Of a DNA stretch of 9,026 nt, positions 5,623-9,026 are shown piece by piece. The DNA is from Candidatus Shapirobacteria bacterium. GTDB lineage: Bacteria > Patescibacteriota > Microgenomatia > UBA12405. The DNA lies in assembly GCA_020056515.1 (NCBI GenBank), contig JAGVHP010000026.1, positions 1-9,026 of the forward strand, read 5' to 3'. The notes beneath the pieces are model-generated. The model ran no database searches, had not been told where the DNA came from, and saw nothing but the letters and a program-made list of their open reading frames with translations. Position 1 is the stretch's first letter; every line of letters begins with the position of its first letter. Both the position numbers and the translations under genes were made by a program.

Positions 5623-6453
5623 ATGAAAAATATAATGGATACGAAAATAGCGTTATTTGAAGCGAAGAAAATTAGAAAAGTAATATACCGAAACGAATGG
5701 TGGTTTTCTGTTGTCGATATCATATCTGTTTTAACTGAAAGTCATAATTCTGCAGTATATTGGCGTGTTCTTAAAAAAAGACTATCGGATGAAGGTTCAA
5801 ACGAAACCGTTACAAAATGTAACGCTTTTAAAATGTTGGCATCTGATGGTAAAGTACGCTTTACAGACTGTGCCAATACAAAAAATATCCTTCGTCTTAT
5901 CCAAACTATTCCTTCTCCAAAAGCAGAACCTTTAAAAATCTGGCTAGCGCAAGTTGGACACGACCGAATTGCCGAAATTGAAAATCCAGAGTTGGCAATG
6001 GATCGAATGAAAACTCTTTATGAAAAGAAAGGCTACCCAAAAGACTGGATTGACAAAAGAGCTAGAGGTATCGCTGTTCGGCATACTCTGACTGATGAAT
6101 GGAAAAATAGAGGAGTTAGGCGCAGGGTTGAATATGCCATTCTAACAGATGAAATTATGCAGGGTACTTTTGACATGAAAGTTTCTGAATATAAAAAGTT
6201 TAAGGGGTTAAAGAGGGAAAACTTAAGGGATCACATGGACGATTTGGAATTGATTTTAACTATGCTGGGTGAGGCCACTACCACCAGATTGACCAAAGAT
6301 AGAGATTCGACTGGTTTTCCTAAACTAAAAAATGATGCCAAAGACGGCGGTTCTGTTGCCGGGCAAACACGGAAAAATATTGAGACTAAAACAAAAACTA
6401 AAATTAGCTCACCGAAAAATTTTATTGATTTGAATTCGAAACAGATAAGATGA
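5623..6453 (+). CDS. BRO family (Bro-N, DinD/antirepressor-like) protein
   Basis: This is a 276-residue protein. The N-terminal Bro-N domain (about 8-115) carries IALFEAKKIRKVIYRNEWWF (9-28), SVVDIISVLTES (29-40), YWRVLKKRL (46-54), VRFTDCANTKNILRLIQTIPSPKAEP (78-103) and KIWLAQVGHDRI (105-116). The C-terminal part, with NPELAMDRMKTLYEKKGYPKDW, the RARGI...LTDEWKNRGV helix region and SEYKKFKGLKRENLRDHM, is the conserved half of the many bacterial Bro-N proteins. These resemble phage antirepressors and the SOS-induced DinD. Bro-N is a DNA-binding domain; DinD-type proteins interfere with RecA. Which role applies here is unknown. There are two in-frame ATGs (5623 and 5635). The predicted TSS lies on the first, so a start at 5635 (MDTKIALFE) is plausible. 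Its own promoter, placement between unrelated operons and phage-type family suggest an acquired cassette. Confidence 0.87.
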   Translation: MKNIMDTKIALFEAKKIRKVIYRNEWWFSVVDIISVLTESHNSAVYWRVLKKRLSDEGSNETVTKCNAFKMLASDGKVRFTDCANTKNILRLIQTIPSPKAEPLKIWLAQVGHDRIAEIENPELAMDRMKTLYEKKGYPKDWIDKRARGIAVRHTLTDEWKNRGVRRRVEYAILTDEIMQGTFDMKVSEYKKFKGLKRENLRDHMDDLELILTMLGEATTTRLTKDRDSTGFPKLKNDAKDGGSVAGQTRKNIETKTKTKISSPKNFIDLNSKQIR

Positions 6454-6584
6454 AAGGAAAACATAGAAAAATATGGCGAAAAGAATGTAAAGATACCGTA
6501 TCTCTTAAAGAATGGTCGCGGATGCTACATAAATGGTGGAAGTTGAACGTGATTGAAAAATTGGAATTTAAGAAAAATAATTAA
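6450..6584 (+). CDS. Small basic, Trp-rich protein (44 aa) overlapping the BRO gene
   Basis: ATG 6450 overlaps the BRO stop codon as ATGA, and the frame runs 44 codons to TAA 6582-6584. The product is strongly basic (many Lys/Arg) with four Trp: MKGKHRKIWRKECKD, then a probable amphipathic helix SLKEWSRMLHKWWKLNVIEKLEF. A weak AAGATGAAAGG region lies around the start, and translation by re-initiation after the BRO gene is the likely mode. No family is recognised. The exact stop-start overlap, the near absence of rare features and the fact that the frame fills the space up to the hairpin at 6595 favour a real gene. It may be a partner of the BRO protein, for example a small nucleic-acid-binding peptide, but this is only inference from context. 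Confidence 0.55.
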   Translation: MKGKHRKIWRKECKDTVSLKEWSRMLHKWWKLNVIEKLEFKKNN

Positions 6585-6594
6585 TAACGTACTA

Positions 6595-6622
6595 AGGCTG
6601 GATACTGGGAGATATCCAGCCT
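6595..6622. terminator. Hairpin between convergent genes, probable bidirectional terminator
   Basis: AGGCTGGATA (6595-6604) and TATCCAGCCT (6613-6622) form a perfect 10-bp stem with an 8-nt loop, placed between the 44-aa gene (ends 6584) and the MFS stop codon (6627-6629). Neither side has a clean T run: the minus strand continues TTAGTACGTTATTAATTATTTTTC. Termination in both directions is likely from position, but this is not a textbook intrinsic terminator. Confidence 0.6.
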
Positions 6623-6626
6623 CAAA

Positions 6627-7742
6627 TTAGCTTCGCTGCCGTCTGACCCAAAGAGCCACCAAAAGTAGAACCAGAGCCGAGATGGTCCAAACTTGCCGGG
6701 GACTAATAATCTCAGTCAATAGTCCGGAGATCAAGAGTCCAATTACCCCACCGATAGTACCGGCAGCACTACGGATGGAGTTGATAGTTGACCGGACCCC
6801 TGATTTAATGTGGCGGTTGCTGTAGTTGAAAACTACCAGAGGCCACATACCCCGGCCGATTTCATGGGTAAAAAATAATCCAAGGATCAGCCATAGATTC
6901 GGGATAAATGCAGCACCAATCAGAGGTAGTCCGATAAAAACAACCGGAATCCATAGAGATCTAAAACCATTTATTATCCGGGCAGAAAGTTTGGCACCAA
7001 GCGCTGTCAGCAGAGCAATGCCAATCCAGACACTACCCATCCACTCTGACTTACCTCCGGCATCACGCAAGACAATTTGCCAAAACATGTTAAATGGCAT
7101 GACACAGGCGGCAATAATGGCGTAGAGGATAACTATCCGTCGGAGTATTCGGTTTTTGATCATTATTTTGATTAGCGACCAAACTCCGGGAACGGAAGTT
7201 ACCTGCCAACGTTTTGGTCTTTCGGGAATGTGGTGGCTTAAAAACCAAATCAACATCAGCGCCACAAACGATGAAAGACCGGCCAATATCCAAGGCCAGC
7301 TTAAGCCATATTTCGAGCCAATAAAGGCTCCGAATAAAGCAGCCGGAATGGTGGCAATCTTTGCCCAAGTTTGGGCTTTAGCCTGAGCTAAACGGGTTAC
7401 TTTCTCACTGGTGTGATTTCTCAACCAGCTTTCTAAGGCCTCGGAAATCAGGGCATGACCAATGGCGCTGGTACCCTCGGCCACGGCGAACATGGCAAAG
7501 GTATGGTTTAGTCCGTAGACAAGCATCCCTGTACCCCAGAAAAATAGGCCGAAAAGATAAACTCTTTTTTGGCCAATTTTGTCGGCCAAGTTTCCGGTGA
7601 AAGGGTCAAAGAGGGTGGAAACGGACATGAAAACCACATTGAGAAGGTTGGCCTGAAGCAACGACAATCCGGCGGCGGTCAAAAAGATAACATAGGTACC
7701 AAAAAACCAAGCGCTTGATGCCTGTTCCAATACCTTGGCCAA
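6627..7742 (-). CDS. Major facilitator superfamily (MFS) transporter
   Basis: This is a 371-residue inner-membrane protein from the TTG at 7742, with about 11-12 hydrophobic helices. The first helix-loop pair carries the MFS motif A, GNLADKIGQKR (50-60), between helices 2 and 3. A basic, hydrophilic loop (about 172-186, HIPERPKRWQ) separates the two halves. The second half ends with IKSGVRSTINSIRSAAGTIGG (312-332), typical of drug/efflux-type MFS_1 proteins. The substrate is not determinable. The TTG start leaves helix 1 short. The frame is open further upstream and would add I/M-KPKIETVFV from an ATA at 7772-7770, 4 nt after a strong AAGGAGG, which gives a normal helix 1. The long, structured leader upstream (7743-8026) suggests control by transcription attenuation, as known for several antibiotic-efflux genes. 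Confidence 0.88.
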   Translation of the reverse strand: MAKVLEQASSAWFFGTYVIFLTAAGLSLLQANLLNVVFMSVSTLFDPFTGNLADKIGQKRVYLFGLFFWGTGMLVYGLNHTFAMFAVAEGTSAIGHALISEALESWLRNHTSEKVTRLAQAKAQTWAKIATIPAALFGAFIGSKYGLSWPWILAGLSSFVALMLIWFLSHHIPERPKRWQVTSVPGVWSLIKIMIKNRILRRIVILYAIIAACVMPFNMFWQIVLRDAGGKSEWMGSVWIGIALLTALGAKLSARIINGFRSLWIPVVFIGLPLIGAAFIPNLWLILGLFFTHEIGRGMWPLVVFNYSNRHIKSGVRSTINSIRSAAGTIGGVIGLLISGLLTEIISPRQVWTISALVLLLVALWVRRQRS

Positions 7743-7776
7743 GACGAAAACTGTTTCGATTTTGGGTTTTATTCTT

Positions 7777-7783
7777 CCTCCTT
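7777..7783 (-). promoter_or_regulatory. Ribosome binding site of the MFS gene
   Basis: AAGGAGG on the minus strand is the strongest Shine-Dalgarno site in the window. It is 34 nt from the TTG start at 7742 but only 4 nt from the in-frame ATA at 7772-7770. The spacing argues that translation begins upstream of the TTG. Confidence 0.7.
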
Positions 7784-7797
7784 TTTAATTGTTAACG

Positions 7798-7843
7798 AAC
7801 CGACTCGCAAGACTCCCAGAATTTATTTCTTGCTGAGTCGGTT
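7798..7843 (-). other. Large hairpin in the MFS 5' leader
   Basis: AACCGACTCGCAAG (7798-7811) is complementary to CTTGCTGAGTCGGTT (7829-7843): 14 base pairs with one bulged base and a 17-nt loop. It lies between the intrinsic terminator and the MFS ribosome binding site, 15 nt from the latter. No U tract follows on either strand, so it is not an ordinary terminator. It could stabilise the message, control access of the ribosome, or act in DNA as an inverted-repeat operator. Confidence 0.6.
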
Positions 7844-7869
7844 AAACTTCCGAAAAAGAGGAACAATAC

Positions 7870-7895
7870 AAAAAAAAGCCTCCTTTCGGAGGCTT
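7870..7895 (-). terminator. Intrinsic terminator in the MFS leader
   Basis: On the minus strand AAGCCTCC (7895-7888), a GAAA tetraloop and GGAGGCTT (7883-7876) form an 8-bp GC-rich stem that runs into eight T in a row (7877-7870). It ends transcripts from the promoter at 8034-8061, about 150 nt after their start, and any read-through from the helicase. Its left arm can pair instead with an upstream segment (7931-7923). Confidence 0.9.
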
Positions 7896-7915
7896 ATCTG
7901 ATTCAAAAATATTGC

Positions 7916-8023
7916 TTAGACAAAACCTCCGTTTCTCCCTTGGGGGGTGGTAGAGACCAAAATGTCTCCACCGTTGCAGGCGTTAAGGGACATAAAACAT
8001 TGATGATAAGAACTACGTTTCAT
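7916..8023 (-). CDS. Possible leader peptide ORF (35 aa)
   Basis: ATG at 8023-8021 lies 10 nt after the -10 box of the promoter at 8034-8061 and opens 35 codons ending at TAA 7918-7916: MKRSSYHQCF, MSLNACNGGD, ILVSTTPQGR, NGGFV. The last codons (GGA GGT TTT) are the antiterminator strand. A ribosome that finishes the ORF would therefore cover it and favour termination, while a stalled ribosome would leave it free. No homologous family is recognised. The ORF could be fortuitous, since the same bases form a stable RNA fold. Leaderless initiation would be required, because no Shine-Dalgarno site is present. Confidence 0.35.
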   Translation of the reverse strand: MKRSSYHQCFMSLNACNGGDILVSTTPQGRNGGFV

Positions 8024-8033
8024 ATTGGGAAGA

Positions 8034-8061
8034 ATTATAAATCCTAGATGGAAAAAATCAA
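8034..8061 (-). promoter_or_regulatory. Strong sigma70-type promoter downstream of the helicase gene
   Basis: TTGATT (8061-8056), a 16-bp spacer and a perfect TATAAT (8039-8034) lie on the minus strand, starting just 5 bp after the helicase stop codon. The TSS is predicted near 8027-8025. The promoter gives the leader RNA and the MFS gene transcription independent of the helicase. Confidence 0.72.
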
Positions 8062-8065
8062 GGAC

Positions 8066-9026
8066 TTATTCGACGAAAGTTAAGGCGAAACCACGAGCGT
8101 TACCCCGGCCGGTGCGGCCGATACGGTGAATATAGTCGTCATAATTATTGGGCTGATCGTAGTTAATCACATGAGTAATATCGGCAATGTCTAAGCCTCT
8201 GGCAGCCACATCGGTAGCCACCAAAATATTGAAAACATTTTCCCGATACATTTTTATTACCTGGGTCCGTTTATTTTGAGGCTTACCGCCATGAAGACTG
8301 TTGACCTTGAAACCTTTGGCAAATAGTCCGTTGGAAAGTTTCTCCACCAAACGTTTCGTGGCACCAAAAACTAAGACTTTTTTAAATTCGGGTAGAGCCA
8401 TCATCTCCTGAAGCTTTTGCTCCTTAAGGGCGCGGGAAACCCGGACAATGTCCTGCTCGATATGAGCAGCCGATATTCCGGTCTTGATGGATAACTTTAC
8501 CGGATTTTGTAAAAATGTGCCGATTAACGATTCAATTTTTCTATCAACCGTGGCCGAGAAAAATAAAGTTTGGCGGGATTTGGGGATTTGATCAACGATA
8601 AATTTAATATCATGAATAAAACCCATATCCAACATCCGGTCAACTTCGTCGAGAACCAGAACAGTCATTCTAGAAAAATCAATAACATGGCGGGAGTTTA
8701 GATCTTTAATCCGGCCGGGAGTGCCGACAATAATGTGAGGACCGCGCTTGATATCAATAATTTGTTCCCGTAAGTGGGCACCACCAATAGCCAGAGCCAA
8801 GTAAACCAGAAGTCCGGGGGTAAGGGAGCGAATATCCTGTTTGATTTGCATAGCTAATTCCCGGGTGGGAGCCATGATTAATATCCGCTCAGAGGGATTT
8901 TTTAAAATCCGATTAATAAGAGGAATAGCAAAGGCGGCGGTTTTACCGGTGCCGGTATCAGCAATACCTAATACGTCACGTTTTTCTAAAATAGGCAAAA
9001 TTGCCTGATCCTGGATGGAGGTGGGA
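8066..9026 (-). CDS. DEAD-box family ATP-dependent RNA helicase (partial, N-terminus off the right edge)
   Basis: The frame is open to the window edge, giving 319 residues of a cytoplasmic RNA helicase. The TTG at 8998 is an internal Leu, not the start. Motifs run in order: end of the Q motif PTSIQDQAILP, motif I ADTGTGKT, Ia APTRELAMQI, GG, Ib VGTPGRI, II VLDEVDRMLDMGF, III SAT, IV VLVFGATK, V ATDVAARGLDIADITHVINYD and VI YIHRIGRTGRG. The protein stops about 9 residues after motif VI, so it is a bare two-domain core without the basic C-terminal extension of RhlE or CsdA. Motif II reads DEVD instead of DEAD; the Walker B acids are kept, so ATPase activity should remain. Likely roles are ribosome assembly or mRNA unwinding. 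The specific paralogue cannot be named. Confidence 0.93.
   Translation of the reverse strand, partial: PTSIQDQAILPILEKRDVLGIADTGTGKTAAFAIPLINRILKNPSERILIMAPTRELAMQIKQDIRSLTPGLLVYLALAIGGAHLREQIIDIKRGPHIIVGTPGRIKDLNSRHVIDFSRMTVLVLDEVDRMLDMGFIHDIKFIVDQIPKSRQTLFFSATVDRKIESLIGTFLQNPVKLSIKTGISAAHIEQDIVRVSRALKEQKLQEMMALPEFKKVLVFGATKRLVEKLSNGLFAKGFKVNSLHGGKPQNKRTQVIKMYRENVFNILVATDVAARGLDIADITHVINYDQPNNYDDYIHRIGRTGRGNARGFALTFVE

Larger units (their letters stand above)
7870..8026 (-). ncRNA. Structured leader RNA / attenuator (or free small RNA) upstream of the MFS gene
   Basis: The predicted transcript starts near 8026 and runs to the terminator, about 155 nt. On the minus strand TCCCTT (7990-7985) pairs with AAGGGA (7941-7936), enclosing a 9-bp hairpin GGTGGAGAC (7972-7964) / GTCTCTACC (7957-7949) with an ATTTTG loop and one G-U pair. 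After this, CGGAGGTTT (7931-7923) can pair with AAGCCTCCG (7895-7887), over nine pairs with one wobble, and this uses up the left arm of the terminator. The terminator and antiterminator folds are therefore mutually exclusive, as in riboswitches and peptide-controlled attenuators. I do not recognise a known RNA class. If the terminator always works, the product would be a stand-alone small RNA. Confidence 0.5.

Noticed and set aside
5334..5723. Minus-strand 129-aa ORF spanning the ATL and BRO genes
   Set aside because: It crosses two real genes and a strong promoter, and its Ser/Phe/Leu-rich sequence is that of antisense AT-rich DNA.
6826..7386. Plus- and minus-frame ORFs (99, 92 and 76 aa) inside the MFS gene
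   Set aside because: They lie within well-defined transmembrane coding sequence and have compositions expected of shadow frames.
7841..7871. Separate MFS promoter between terminator and hairpin (TTGTAT/TTGTTC with TTTAAC)
   Set aside because: Spacing is 14 or 19 bp and both boxes are poor matches. It remains the main alternative to attenuation, but is not strong enough to annotate.
7870..8026. Assignment of the leader RNA to 6S, SRP, T-box or a known riboswitch
   Set aside because: None of the conserved sequence signatures of those classes could be found in it.
1..9026. CRISPR arrays, tRNA/rRNA genes, insertion sequences
   Set aside because: No regularly spaced repeats, no cloverleaf or rRNA-like segments, no transposase or terminal inverted repeats were seen.

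Overview
The window looks like chromosomal DNA from an uncultivated bacterium of the Candidate Phyla Radiation (Patescibacteria, perhaps a Microgenomates-type lineage). This is an inference from the style of the sequence. The DNA is AT-rich, the proteins are compact, genes touch or overlap by ATGA, few genes have a Shine-Dalgarno site, and several promoters place the start codon only 5-13 nt after the -10 box. The gene set also fits: a GT39-like membrane glycosyltransferase, DUF4349, RarA, a BRO-family protein and small hypothetical proteins. TGA serves as an ordinary stop in several genes, so this is not a UGA-recoded lineage. There is no rRNA, tRNA, CRISPR array or insertion sequence.

Layout. 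(1) 1-567, minus strand: N-terminal part of a polytopic glycosyltransferase that runs off the left edge. (2) 597-3159, plus strand: a DUF4349 membrane protein, the replication-maintenance ATPase RarA, and a translationally coupled hypothetical protein. (3) 3160-3378: a promoter, then a small CxxC...CxxC zinc-ribbon-like ORF that appears broken by a frameshift. (4) 3379-5580, plus strand: a tight four-gene operon. It encodes a flavin split-barrel (PNPOx-like) protein, a protein resembling the 5-hmdU DNA kinase / alpha-glutamyl/putrescinyl-thymine pyrophosphorylase family, a conserved 'WGYGG..CHP' protein of unknown function, and an alkyltransferase-like protein whose reactive Cys is replaced by Trp. 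This is the best candidate for a little-described system, one acting on modified or damaged bases. (5) 5588-6584, plus strand: a sigma70-type promoter, a Bro-N (DinD/antirepressor-like) protein, and an overlapping 44-aa basic, Trp-rich protein. (6) 6627-7742, minus strand: an MFS transporter. (7) 7743-8065, minus strand: a long leader with its own strong promoter, a 35-codon ORF, a structured RNA domain, mutually exclusive antiterminator and terminator pairings, a further large hairpin and a strong ribosome binding site. It looks like an attenuator controlling the MFS gene. (8) 8066-9026, minus strand: a DEAD-box-type RNA helicase whose N-terminus lies beyond the right edge.

Other signals run across these regions. 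Two plus-strand promoters (3164-3192 and 5588-5617) are nearly the same sequence even in the spacer, each with two TTCG boxes 11 bp apart, which suggests shared control. The rarA and MFS genes both lack a nearby ATG, and both have GAATAAAACCCAAAA in frame just after a ribosome binding site, which raises the possibility of AUA initiation.
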